DNA from: Paenibacillus andongensis
GTDB lineage: Bacteria; Bacillota; Bacilli; Paenibacillales; NBRC-103111
DNA: 64,000 nucleotides
NCBI RefSeq assembly: GCF_025369935.1
Contig: NZ_CP104467.1
Span: forward strand, 1,681,001 to 1,745,000
Direction: 5' to 3'
In this document: positions 43,201-51,396 of the stretch, piece after piece
Position numbering within the stretch: the first letter of the stretch is position 1
Layout of the letters: the number at the start of each line of letters is the position of its first letter
Made by a program: the position numbers and the translations under genes
The notes under the pieces: model-generated
What the model saw: only the letters and a program-made list of their open reading frames with translations
Database searches by the model: none
What the model was told of the DNA's origin: nothing

Positions 43201-44211
43201 ATGAATAATAGGAAGGTTATGTTTCTCGGGCCATGGCAGGTTGAAACGGTGGAAGAGAAGTTCTCCCCACAGATTGGCGATCAGGAAGTTCTGGTTAGGA
43301 AGCTTTATACTTTAATCAGCCCAGGAACTGAATTGGCTATGCTGTCAGGGAACGAGGCTTGGTTCCCGATGCCGGGTATTCCAGGCTATGCGGCAGTAAG
43401 TGAGATCGTGGAAGTAGGGGAAGGAGTAACGGAGTTTAATTCCGGCGATATTGTTTTTCATTATGGGAACCACACGAAGTATGAGGTTGTTTCGATCAGA
43501 GGGACTTTTCTTAAAGTTCCGGAGAATTTAGATTTGAAATGGGTACCGTTTACTCGTATGGCGACCGTTGCAACGACTGCGATTCGTGTTTCGAATATTG
43601 AGCTCGGAGATTATGTAAGCGTAACGGGGCTTGGACTTATAGGAAATATGGCAGCTCAGCTGGCGCATTTGCAGGGAGCTACTGTGATTGGTATTGATTT
43701 ATCGGAAGAACGCCTACGAATTGCCGAGCAATGTGGTGTTATTCATGCTATAAGTGGTGGAAAAGGCAGCGTAAACGAACAGATTGCCGACATCACACGT
43801 GGAAAGGGTGTTTCAACCCATATCGAGGCTACAGGGGTGCCTCAAGTAGCTGTCCAAAGTCTTGAGTGGATCGCCAAATTAGGTGAGATTATTTTCCTGG
43901 GCAGTCCTCGAGGAGAATATAATGCGGATGTTACTGAAATTTTGAATTACTGCCATTTATATGGACGAGGCTGTATTACGTTCAAGGGAGCGCACGAATG
44001 GCGATTTCCAACCGAACCCAATGAGTTTGTCAAACATTCTTTGGTTAGAAACTCAAGTATCGTTTTCGAGCTGATGAAGCAGAAACGGTTGCAGGTTGAA
44101 CCTTTAATCAGCCATGTGCTGAAGCCGGAGGAAGCAAAGAAAGCTTATGAGGGTCTCCGTTTGCTTAAGGATAAGTACAACGGTGTTTTATTTGACTGGA
44201 GCGAGACATAA
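43201..44211 (+). CDS. Medium-chain dehydrogenase/reductase without the usual zinc ligands
   Basis: 336 residues. Two-domain MDR fold: GroES-like N-domain and Rossmann domain with GLGLIG (about 140-145) and acidic GIDLSEER for NAD(P) choice. Where zinc enzymes have the catalytic CGTD, this has SPGTEL, and the structural four-Cys lobe is missing, so it is not a zinc alcohol dehydrogenase despite the common database name. Likely an NAD(P)-dependent sugar or polyol oxidoreductase acting on the imported carbohydrate; that is inference from the neighbouring transporter and AraC gene. Confidence 0.82.
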   Translation: MNNRKVMFLGPWQVETVEEKFSPQIGDQEVLVRKLYTLISPGTELAMLSGNEAWFPMPGIPGYAAVSEIVEVGEGVTEFNSGDIVFHYGNHTKYEVVSIRGTFLKVPENLDLKWVPFTRMATVATTAIRVSNIELGDYVSVTGLGLIGNMAAQLAHLQGATVIGIDLSEERLRIAEQCGVIHAISGGKGSVNEQIADITRGKGVSTHIEATGVPQVAVQSLEWIAKLGEIIFLGSPRGEYNADVTEILNYCHLYGRGCITFKGAHEWRFPTEPNEFVKHSLVRNSSIVFELMKQKRLQVEPLISHVLKPEEAKKAYEGLRLLKDKYNGVLFDWSET

Positions 44212-44326
44212 GTCGTAAAAGAATAATTCATATTGGTATGTTAAGATATGGAAAACAGGAATACGCTTCAGTTATACTTTGAAAATCATGCAGTAGATCA
44301 TTATCATTCCGCAGGAGGGAAGTATC

Positions 44327-45202
44327 ATGGAGACTTGGATGAACAGCATCTCGCCATTCGTCAGAATGGTCAAAATTCATAAATCCTTCTCTCTGGCGGG
44401 TGAATGGATGGATTACGATCATGTGTATACCTATATCGAGCAAGGAGAAGCTGAGTTTTTTTTGGACGGGGTCAAATATCAAGTGAAGGAAGGAGACATT
44501 CTCCTTATACCTCCCTTCATGGCGCATATTATTCGCTCTACGTCAGAAGCGCCATTGATCCAATATATCTTTCATTTTGATTTGTATTATGACGAAGAAC
44601 GAAGCTCTTGGAAGGACCAAACGATTACTGAAGAGCGTAAAGCAATTGATAAAAAGGAGATGCAGCTAGCATCTACGATCCCAATTTCTCACCTGCAGCT
44701 GCCGGAACGGATCGAATTAAAGAAGAGATTCCTGATCATGCAGAAGGAATTTCTGGATAAAAGATCGGGTTACTCGTTGATCCTTAAGGGGATTTGTTTG
44801 GAATTGTTCGTTCTTTTTATGAAGGGACAAGTGGGCCATAACGATAAAGAAGGGAAAATGACCAAGGGCTGGGTGTTTATTGAAAAAACCATCCATTTGA
44901 TCAATGAAAGATATGGGGACCCTGAACTGGATAATCATACGATAAGTAAGCATGTCGGAATTTCGACCAATCACTTATCGTTTTTATTTAAAGATCAGCT
45001 GGGCATTACGATTCATAAATATTTGACCCATATTCGAATCGAGCAATCGAAAATAAGAATGATTGAAGGGAATCAAACCTTAACTGCTATTGCGGAGAAG
45101 GTGGGCTTTTCAAGCATTTATTTATTCAGCCGCTCTTTCAAGGCTACGGTCGGAGTTATGCCCAGCCAGTTTATGGCGATGAATTCCCAACCGAATCAGT
45201 AA
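44327..45202 (+). CDS. AraC-family transcriptional regulator with cupin sensor domain
   Basis: 291 residues. Cupin-like N-domain (EQGEAEFFLDGVKYQVKEGDILLIPPFMAH; key GDILLIPP and H) for a sugar effector, and a C-terminal pair of AraC helix-turn-helices (ISKHVGISTNHLSFLFKDQLG; IAEKVGFSSIYLFSRSFKATVG). GCAGGAGGG before the ATG. It follows the MDR gene by 115 bases on the same strand and is convergent with corA. It probably controls the MDR gene or the sugar locus. Confidence 0.9.
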   Translation: METWMNSISPFVRMVKIHKSFSLAGEWMDYDHVYTYIEQGEAEFFLDGVKYQVKEGDILLIPPFMAHIIRSTSEAPLIQYIFHFDLYYDEERSSWKDQTITEERKAIDKKEMQLASTIPISHLQLPERIELKKRFLIMQKEFLDKRSGYSLILKGICLELFVLFMKGQVGHNDKEGKMTKGWVFIEKTIHLINERYGDPELDNHTISKHVGISTNHLSFLFKDQLGITIHKYLTHIRIEQSKIRMIEGNQTLTAIAEKVGFSSIYLFSRSFKATVGVMPSQFMAMNSQPNQ

Positions 45203-45211
45203 GGAGGACTT

Positions 45212-46162
45212 TTATTTAAACCAGCCCTTTTTCCAAAACCAAGCGAACATGCCGAAACCAATTCCGAACATGATCACGAGAATGGCAAAATATCCCCCGT
45301 GCCACTTCAACTCAGGCATATAAGCGAAATTCATCCCATAAAGACCAGCAATGAACGTTAATGGCATGAAGATCGTCGTGATTACAGTCAATGTTTTCAT
45401 GATGGTATTCATTCGGTTCGAATTCAGGGAGATGTAACTATCCCTCATATCCGCCGTCATATCGCGGTTTGAATCAATCATTTCAGACAGCTTGAGCAGA
45501 TGATCATGAATGTCCGTGAAAAAGACGAGCTGCTCGCGAAGCTCGATTCGTTCTGTATTGATGACCCTATACAGCAAGTCACGCATGGGCACGATGGTGC
45601 GGCGTAATTTTAACAATTTGGCCCGAATGCCAAAAATATGTTTCATCAAGACTTCAATGGATTCGGCATCAAAATTGTTCTCGATTTCATCCAATTGATC
45701 TTCGATTTGGTAAACACTTGGGAAATATTGATCCACCAAATTATCAAGAATTAAATACGCCGCATAAATATGACCTTCATTCCGCAAGTGTTCTTGTTCT
45801 AAAATTCGGCTCCAAGCTTCCTCAATTTCTCGGGATTCATGCAAATGAAAGGTCACAATGAAATTGCTTCCCAGAAACATGTCCACTTCTTCAGCATCCA
45901 GTGTTAAAGCATTAATCCCATGCATCACAAAAAAGCTAACGTTCTCATAATGATCCATTTTCGGTCGTTGCAGTAAGAAAAAGCAGTCTTCTATGGCCAG
46001 CGGATGAAAGTGGAAATGATCCTTCAGATGCCGCGCTTCCTCTTCGCTCGGATTATGAAAGTCGACCCAATACCACTTCATGTTCGGGCCTAGAAGCTCC
46101 TCGAAGGGGACATTATGAAGCACATTGAAGTCCATGGTAACAGCAAGGGAACGAATCATCAT
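45212..46162 (-). CDS. CorA-type magnesium/cobalt transporter
   Basis: 316 residues. Large cytosolic N-domain with helical bundle, and two C-terminal helices linked by the YGMNF (GMN) selectivity motif, as in all CorA channels. It forms a pentamer and takes up Mg2+, in some members Co2+ or Zn2+. I take ATG 46162, five bases after AAGGAG; the ATG at 46180 overlaps the ribosome site region and is unlikely. It is convergent with the AraC gene with only nine bases between stops and no visible terminator there. Confidence 0.93.
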   Translation of the reverse strand: MMIRSLAVTMDFNVLHNVPFEELLGPNMKWYWVDFHNPSEEEARHLKDHFHFHPLAIEDCFFLLQRPKMDHYENVSFFVMHGINALTLDAEEVDMFLGSNFIVTFHLHESREIEEAWSRILEQEHLRNEGHIYAAYLILDNLVDQYFPSVYQIEDQLDEIENNFDAESIEVLMKHIFGIRAKLLKLRRTIVPMRDLLYRVINTERIELREQLVFFTDIHDHLLKLSEMIDSNRDMTADMRDSYISLNSNRMNTIMKTLTVITTIFMPLTFIAGLYGMNFAYMPELKWHGGYFAILVIMFGIGFGMFAWFWKKGWFK

Positions 46163-46225
46163 TAAAACTCCTTGGCTCATATTTTAACTGTTCAATTTTA
46201 CCATACATTAGTGAGAAGAAGAGGT

Positions 46226-46253
46226 AGTGCTTGTGTGAATTCACACAAGCACT
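46226..46253. terminator. Perfect 28-base palindrome at the end of the esterase gene
   Basis: AGTGCTTGTGTGAA followed by its exact complement TTCACACAAGCACT. The stop codon of the esterase gene lies in its right arm. T-rich sequence follows only on the plus strand, so it terminates plus-strand read-through better than the gene itself; it may also be a protein-binding dyad. Confidence 0.55.
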
Positions 46254-47512
46254 TTATTTATGGTTAGCGGATGAAGCGCATGGCTTTCATCCACATGCAC
46301 GAAGGCGTCGTACCGCCGAGCCATAAGAGAGGGAACATAGTTCCCTCTCTCATGGCCAGGGCGGTACACGACCCCGATGGCACGGTGCTTCAGCACCTCG
46401 TGCCCGAGAATCGGATCCTCCTTGCGCAGCAGGAGGATCTGATCATGCGCGCCAGCGCGATGCATGAGCTCCTCCCAGCTGCCTGGCTGGGCAGGTGGGA
46501 CTTGCATCGTCGCCATCGGCGCGCCCCAGGATGTCGCGGCGATGACCGTGCCGCGGTAAGTGCCGAAGCCGATGGCGAACACATCGGCTTCGCCGTGCGC
46601 TTCGCGCACGAGCTGGCCGACGTTCACCATGCCGTCGGCCATCATATCTGTTGCACGTGCGTCGCCGACGTGCGTGTTGTGCTCCCAGACGATGACTTTG
46701 GCGTCTGGGCCGTGATGGTCGGCGAGGCGGCGCAGCGCCTCGACCATGTGTCGGTCGCGGACGTTCCACGACTCCGCGTCGTGACGAACCATGGTGCGGT
46801 AGTAATCCTCAGCGTTCACAGCAACAAGCGCGTTCAATTCCGCGCTAAGAGCTGCTTCGCTGTCTTCTTCGTACCGCACGCGTTTCGCGTGAAGCGCTTG
46901 AAGCAGCTTCACGACCTCATCTTGGCAGCTTTCGCCATAAAAAGCCGCCGAAACCCCGTAATTTTGCCCCTCCTTCTCATAGGAGTCGAAGCACTCAAAT
47001 GCCTTCCGCGCCAGAGCTAATTGCTCGGGTGTGCCTTTTTCCTTTAAATAACGTTCGATCTCTTCTAGTGACTCCCATAAACTATAGACGTCCAGACCGT
47101 AAAACCCAACTCGCTCTTCCATCGGCTTGTCTGCATTGTGTTGGTTGAGCCACTCCATCAACTCCCCAACCTCCTCATTCGCCCACATCCAAGTCGGCCA
47201 GCGATTGAAAGTTTCCATAACCTCGCGGGAACTCGGCTTTGCATCCTTGTAATGCTTTACATAGCGGTTAACCTCATAACTGGACGGCCAGTCGCCCTCG
47301 ACGGCAATAAAAGAAAAACCTTTCTTTTCAATCAATTTACGGCTCAGCTCCATGCGCAGCTTATAAAATTCCGATGTACCATGCGTTGCCTCACCGAGTA
47401 AAACGTACTTCTTGTCTCCGATTGCTTCTACCAATACATCCAAATCTTCGGAGGTGCTCAGCCGCACAGCTTTTTGTCTAATGTGTTCCACAATGGCGTC
47501 TTCAACTTTCAC
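46241..47512 (-). CDS. Erythromycin esterase family protein
   Basis: 423 residues with GTG start eight bases after AGGAG; the frame remains open for 43 codons upstream without a ribosome site. Family blocks: VLLGEATHGTSEFY with catalytic-type Glu/His (about 34-47), VEGDWPSSYEVNRYV, YGLDVYSLWESL, VWEHNTHVGDARAT. The family includes the macrolide lactone hydrolases EreA/EreB and the succinoglycan-linked SuccA group. Most chromosomal Bacillales members have no shown resistance role, so a drug phenotype should not be assumed. The middle (about 46320-46900) is visibly richer in G/C than flanking genes. Confidence 0.85.
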   Translation of the reverse strand: MKVEDAIVEHIRQKAVRLSTSEDLDVLVEAIGDKKYVLLGEATHGTSEFYKLRMELSRKLIEKKGFSFIAVEGDWPSSYEVNRYVKHYKDAKPSSREVMETFNRWPTWMWANEEVGELMEWLNQHNADKPMEERVGFYGLDVYSLWESLEEIERYLKEKGTPEQLALARKAFECFDSYEKEGQNYGVSAAFYGESCQDEVVKLLQALHAKRVRYEEDSEAALSAELNALVAVNAEDYYRTMVRHDAESWNVRDRHMVEALRRLADHHGPDAKVIVWEHNTHVGDARATDMMADGMVNVGQLVREAHGEADVFAIGFGTYRGTVIAATSWGAPMATMQVPPAQPGSWEELMHRAGAHDQILLLRKEDPILGHEVLKHRAIGVVYRPGHERGNYVPSLMARRYDAFVHVDESHALHPLTINKVLV

Positions 47513-47600
47513 ATGTTTGACTCCTATTCCTAAAGATTTACATTCTGTAGTATGTACAAAAGTGCATACAAAAAAAGCCATTTGAACGGAATCGCTTTTT

Positions 47601-47658
47601 TGTAACACAATTGGAACATTCCTGTTACACTTCTCTAACATAGAAGAGGTATTATAAT
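47601..47658 (+). promoter_or_regulatory. OmpR-type operator array and promoter, module copy 2
   Basis: TGTAAC (47601), TGGAAC (47612), TGTTAC (47623) and TCTAAC (47634) again at exact 11-base steps, then GAGGTATTATAATAA with TATAAT at 47653-47658. Same arrangement as at 35302-35359. The array may also affect the divergent esterase gene. Confidence 0.65.
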
Positions 47659-47664
47659 AAACAA

Positions 47665-47724
47665 GACCCCCCTTTTTTAATATAAACTTTGGACCTGGCC
47701 CCGTTGGCTAGGTCCCTTTTTTTT
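47665..47724 (+). ncRNA. Candidate small RNA, module copy 2
   Basis: About 60 nt: ACAAGACCCCCC, then TTTTTTAATATAAACTTT and a terminator with stem GGACCT/AGGTCC, inner GCC/GGC, loop CCGTT and eight T. Compared with copy 1, the stem differs at two positions, each changed on both arms (A-T to G-C and C-G to T-A), so the hairpin is kept. The nearest downstream gene starts 157 bases later, and no read-through signal is seen. There is no ribosome site or open frame. Confidence 0.6.
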
Positions 47725-47880
47725 GGAGAAGGTTGGTTTCCGTCAGGAGGGGCTGGCTAGGGAAATTGTGAAGATTCAAGGTGTCTGGCTCGTCCTGGTG
47801 GACGACGGAGTGGTTTATCCTTTTGATAGCGTGGTAAAATGGGGAAGAGAACATGATTTGTTTGGAGAGGGGTCACACCA

Positions 47881-48375
47881 ATGAGTGCCGAAATCGAAAG
47901 AAAGTTCCTATTACACGCCTTCCCGGCGGCTGAACTGAGCAATAATGAAATCACGCTTGTATCAAAGCAGTACATTTATCAAACGTATTTGGCCTTTTCG
48001 GAGGATCAAGAAATCAGAGTGCGCCAGTTGGTGGATAGTTCTGGATTGTCGCATTTTACACATACGTTCAAATCGGGGCATGGCATGGTTCGGGAAGAGA
48101 TTGAATATAACATCTCGGAGCCTATATATAAGCAGCTGCTTGAACGAACCGGGTTAATCCCATTGGAGAAGATTCGCACCACGGTTGAAGTTCAGGGGCT
48201 CCATTTTGAAATTGATGAGTATAAACAAGTAGATCTCCTGGTGGTCGAAGTCGAGTTTCCCGATGTTGAAGCTGCGCGGCTCTTTAGAATACCTTCTTGG
48301 TTCGGGAGAGAGTTAGGAGCGGAGGAAGAATTCCGGAATAAGTCAATGTGGGTAAAGCTGCAGACGACACGATAA
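47881..48375 (+). CDS. CYTH-domain protein (triphosphate tunnel metalloenzyme)
   Basis: 164 residues. The family motif ExExK is EIERK (Glu4, Glu6, Lys8), followed by alternating charged strands (EIRVRQL, THTFKSG, VREEIEYNI, IRTTVEVQG, FEIDEYK, VVEVEF) that form the eight-stranded tunnel binding a triphosphate with Mg2+. Members are class IV adenylate cyclases, thiamine triphosphatases or tripolyphosphatases; Bacillus YjbK is a relative. GGAGAGGGG precedes the ATG. It stands alone and ends before a terminator. The activity cannot be told from sequence. Confidence 0.88.
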   Translation: MSAEIERKFLLHAFPAAELSNNEITLVSKQYIYQTYLAFSEDQEIRVRQLVDSSGLSHFTHTFKSGHGMVREEIEYNISEPIYKQLLERTGLIPLEKIRTTVEVQGLHFEIDEYKQVDLLVVEVEFPDVEAARLFRIPSWFGRELGAEEEFRNKSMWVKLQTTR

Positions 48376-48451
48376 GGTCAGTAGTGTTCGATTTCCTTAC
48401 AATTGGTTAATATCTCATCATGATAAACATCCATAAGACCAAGTTTATGAC

Positions 48452-48485
48452 CCAAGTGCGGTCAGCGCTTGGTTTTTTCGTTTTT
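48452..48485 (+). terminator. Intrinsic terminator of the CYTH gene
   Basis: CCAAGTGC and GCGCTTGG form an 8-bp stem (one wobble) with a 5-base loop, followed by TTTTTTCGTTTTTTT. Confidence 0.8.
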
Positions 48486-48641
48486 TTCAGAAGGCTTAAA
48501 GTGTTAGATTCATTAGCGAACTATTAGGAAAAATAATGTTTAGCTAAGATTTAAGATAGATGTTTAACAACAATTACAAAGTATGATGGATATACAGAAA
48601 TGATAGCTAACATTTTCAGGAATTGCGAGGGGGGGCCACCA

Positions 48642-49046
48642 ATGAACCTGATCCATTATTACCGCCAGCAGTTTCTCGAATTAATTTCTCAGTTCGAGCC
48701 CAATTGGGAAGAGGATCGTACCTATAGATTTGGGTTTCGTTGGAATTCGTATGCGAAGTCTTCTTTTAAAGAAATTTTTCAGATGACTCATTTTCCGAGT
48801 GAACCCTTGTACTTGGTGTATGCGATTGAACTTTCTGAAAAATATAAAAAAACGAATATTAGTGATGTAGTCAAAAACGCTTCGTCATCGTATGAGCTAT
48901 CCTTGTATTTGTTCTCGGATAAGATTTTGTTAACCTCCTGTGTTTCTATAGAAAGCCTTCAGCAGACAACATTAGGCTATGTCAACCAAGCACGAGGGGA
49001 ATTCATTGATCTTGTTTTCTCTGCGATTCAAATGCGAGTCAATTAA
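48642..49046 (+). CDS. Hypothetical protein upstream of the c-di-GMP protein
   Basis: 134 residues from ATG 48642, eight bases after GGGGGGG; the frame opens 14 codons earlier at 48600 before that ribosome site. I recognise no family. It starts MNLIHYYRQQFLELISQFEPNWEE, is rich in aromatic residues (Y, F, W) and is mostly polar, without signal peptide or membrane helix, so a cytosolic alpha/beta protein. It lies 37 bases before the REC-PAS-GGDEF-EAL gene on the same strand and is likely co-transcribed, so it may act with it. Confidence 0.65.
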   Translation: MNLIHYYRQQFLELISQFEPNWEEDRTYRFGFRWNSYAKSSFKEIFQMTHFPSEPLYLVYAIELSEKYKKTNISDVVKNASSSYELSLYLFSDKILLTSCVSIESLQQTTLGYVNQARGEFIDLVFSAIQMRVN

Positions 49047-49083
49047 CTGGCACTACGAATTCATAAGAATTTAGGTGATAAGT

Positions 49084-51252
49084 ATGAGAAAGTACCGGGT
49101 GTTAATCGTCGATGACTCCATCGTAATGAGAAATAGGATTGCGAATCTTTTTGAGCAAGATGAACAATTTGCAGTGGTAGGATTCGCGGTTAATGGTGCC
49201 AATGCGCTGGATAAAATTGTTGAGCTGCAGCCAGACCTTGTGACACTGGATGTAGAAATGCCCGAGCTCGATGGACTAGCTGCGTTGCGTCAAATTATGA
49301 CCTTTCATCCAGTGCCGGTTATTATGCTGAGCAGCTGCACGGAAGAATGTTCAAATGTTGCCTTGCAAGCTCTGGAGCTAGGGGCAATGGATTTTTTCCA
49401 AAAAGAGACACTATTCCAAAGAACACAGAATGCTCTGATAGAAGAAGAATTTCTATTACGGTGCAAAACTGCAATGAGGAAGAAACTGTTCCTACGGAAT
49501 GAGACGAGTATACTGGGGAAAGAGCAGTCGATCAAAATTCACTTGGAAATACTTACATTCCTACTGAAGATGGAGGAGGATATGCTGCATTTTCACGATG
49601 AACTGCAGGATCAAATCAAACAACAAAATGGACTTCTCGTTAAATTTCATCAAGAAGATCATAAATTTATCTATACCACGTGGCAGGGTTCACTATTTAA
49701 TCGGCTAGGTATCAAGGAGGATAATGCGGTAGGCAAGGATTTGTTTGCCATTTTCCCGAAAGATAAGGCGGGCTTCATGGCTCCCTATTATCAAGCAGCA
49801 TGGGACAAAGAAGAAGTCATTGATTTCGAAACGGAATGGCATGGTTATTATTACTTAACCGTTCTTCGTCCGATTAAACGAGATGGTGTCATTACAGAAG
49901 TCATTTCACTAACTGTAGATATCACGGAGTCGCGAAGCATGGAGGAGCGTATCCGCTATTTAATCCATCATGACCCTCTGACAGGCCTTCCGAATCGACA
50001 TGGGTTAAGTAAATGGATCGAGGACGCCATTGCGCAGCAGGAACGTTTTGCTGTTGTATTCGTGAATTTGGATCACTTCAAACTGGCTAACGAAACGTTA
50101 GGTCATGATACAGGGGACAGAATTCTTCAAGTTATGGCTCGCAGATTGAAAAATAGCACCATGATCAAAGATATTTCTGTTTTCAGAGTGGGCAGTGATG
50201 AATTTATTGGTTTGGTTAAGCACCGTTCGTTAGCTGAGCTTGAGGAGTTCGCCAATACCGTAGTTCAAACTATTAATCAGCCCATTCGTATCCAAGATCA
50301 TGAAATTTATATGTCTCCCTCGATCGGGATTAGCCAGTACCCGCAAGATGATAGTGACCCTGACAATCTGATTCGTTTTGCAGATATTGCTATGGAATAC
50401 GCGAAAGAACTGGGCGGGAATCAAGTTCAATATTTCAATTCACAAATTTATGCGAAAATTGAACGTCGAATTAAGATTGAAAAGCACTTGCGAAAAGCAT
50501 TAGAGAAAAATGAGTTTATTTTGGTGTACCAACCGCAAGTCAATCTAATAGAGAATCAGATCGTCGGATTTGAAAGTTTAATTCGATGGGAAAGTCCTGA
50601 ACTGGGGCGCGTATCTCCGCTAGAATTTATTCCTATCGCAGAGGAAACGGGATTAATCTACCCGATTGGAAAATGGGTTCTTAGAGAAGCGTGCAGCCAG
50701 AATAAGAGTTGGCAGGAGTTAGGTTTTCCCAAGGTTTCCATGGCTGTCAATTTGTCTTCTAAACAGTTCTATGATCAGTCTCTCAAAGATCAGATTAACA
50801 GCATACTTCAAGAGACAGGACTCGAACCGCAATATCTGGAATTAGAGATAACGGAAAGCATGACGATGGATGTTCAAGTCGCCTTAACGACTTTAAATAG
50901 TTTCAGAAACATGGGGCTGAAGATTGCTATGGATGACTTTGGAACGGGCTACAGCTCGCTCAGCTATTTGAAAGAATTCCCAATCCACCATTTGAAAATC
51001 GATCAGTCCTTTGTGAAGGATATTTCGGTTAATCCTACCAATGCAGCCATCGTAAATACGATCATTGCGCTAGCACGTAACCTAAAGCTAGTTGTGATTG
51101 CAGAAGGAGTAGAGAACGACGACGATTTAAAGATTCTGCAGGAATTTAATTGTGACACCGTACAGGGGTATTTATTTAGCCGCCCGGTAGAAGCAATTGA
51201 AGTACCCGAGATTTTTGATAGATTTGCATGCAATCGAATTGCGAATACATAA
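49084..51252 (+). CDS. Response regulator with PAS, GGDEF and EAL domains
   Basis: 722 residues from ATG 49084 (AGGTGAT before it; GTG 49075 is the other choice). CheY/CheB-like receiver with Asp56 and DD at 10-11; a PAS domain near 180-290; GGDEF domain with GSDEF at 370-374 in place of GGDEF; EAL domain with ESL at 497-499 and intact metal/catalytic parts (ITESM, DDFGTGYSS with Asp617-Asp618, EGVE). It should make or break cyclic di-GMP; the EAL half looks able to hydrolyse it, while the cyclase site is altered. Part of a signalling cluster with the OmpR regulator and hybrid kinase downstream. Confidence 0.93.
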   Translation: MRKYRVLIVDDSIVMRNRIANLFEQDEQFAVVGFAVNGANALDKIVELQPDLVTLDVEMPELDGLAALRQIMTFHPVPVIMLSSCTEECSNVALQALELGAMDFFQKETLFQRTQNALIEEEFLLRCKTAMRKKLFLRNETSILGKEQSIKIHLEILTFLLKMEEDMLHFHDELQDQIKQQNGLLVKFHQEDHKFIYTTWQGSLFNRLGIKEDNAVGKDLFAIFPKDKAGFMAPYYQAAWDKEEVIDFETEWHGYYYLTVLRPIKRDGVITEVISLTVDITESRSMEERIRYLIHHDPLTGLPNRHGLSKWIEDAIAQQERFAVVFVNLDHFKLANETLGHDTGDRILQVMARRLKNSTMIKDISVFRVGSDEFIGLVKHRSLAELEEFANTVVQTINQPIRIQDHEIYMSPSIGISQYPQDDSDPDNLIRFADIAMEYAKELGGNQVQYFNSQIYAKIERRIKIEKHLRKALEKNEFILVYQPQVNLIENQIVGFESLIRWESPELGRVSPLEFIPIAEETGLIYPIGKWVLREACSQNKSWQELGFPKVSMAVNLSSKQFYDQSLKDQINSILQETGLEPQYLELEITESMTMDVQVALTTLNSFRNMGLKIAMDDFGTGYSSLSYLKEFPIHHLKIDQSFVKDISVNPTNAAIVNTIIALARNLKLVVIAEGVENDDDLKILQEFNCDTVQGYLFSRPVEAIEVPEIFDRFACNRIANT

Positions 51253-51261
51253 GAATATGCT

Positions 51262-51302
51262 AACGCCATGATAGCGACTATCGTATCCGTGGCGTTTTTA
51301 TT
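51262..51302 (+). terminator. Intrinsic terminator after the GGDEF-EAL gene
   Basis: AACGCCA and TGGCGTT, with inner GATA/TATC, followed by TTTATTTTC. It separates this gene from the OmpR-kinase pair. Confidence 0.75.
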
Positions 51303-51396
51303 TTCATATTTTTGGTAAAAAATAGTGTAGACCTGCCATAATTCGACATATTATAATAGAGAAAAGAATCGAAATAGGTATAAAGGAGGGAATTTA

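Noticed and set aside
46271-47020. 249-codon plus-strand frame opposite the esterase-family gene.
   Set aside because: Long only because of the G/C-rich antisense strand of a well-supported gene. It has many Arg/His/Cys runs and no ribosome site.
46241-47512. Esterase-family gene as a macrolide-resistance gene.
   Set aside because: The family is broad, and chromosomal members usually have no shown resistance role. No mobile context or resistance neighbours.
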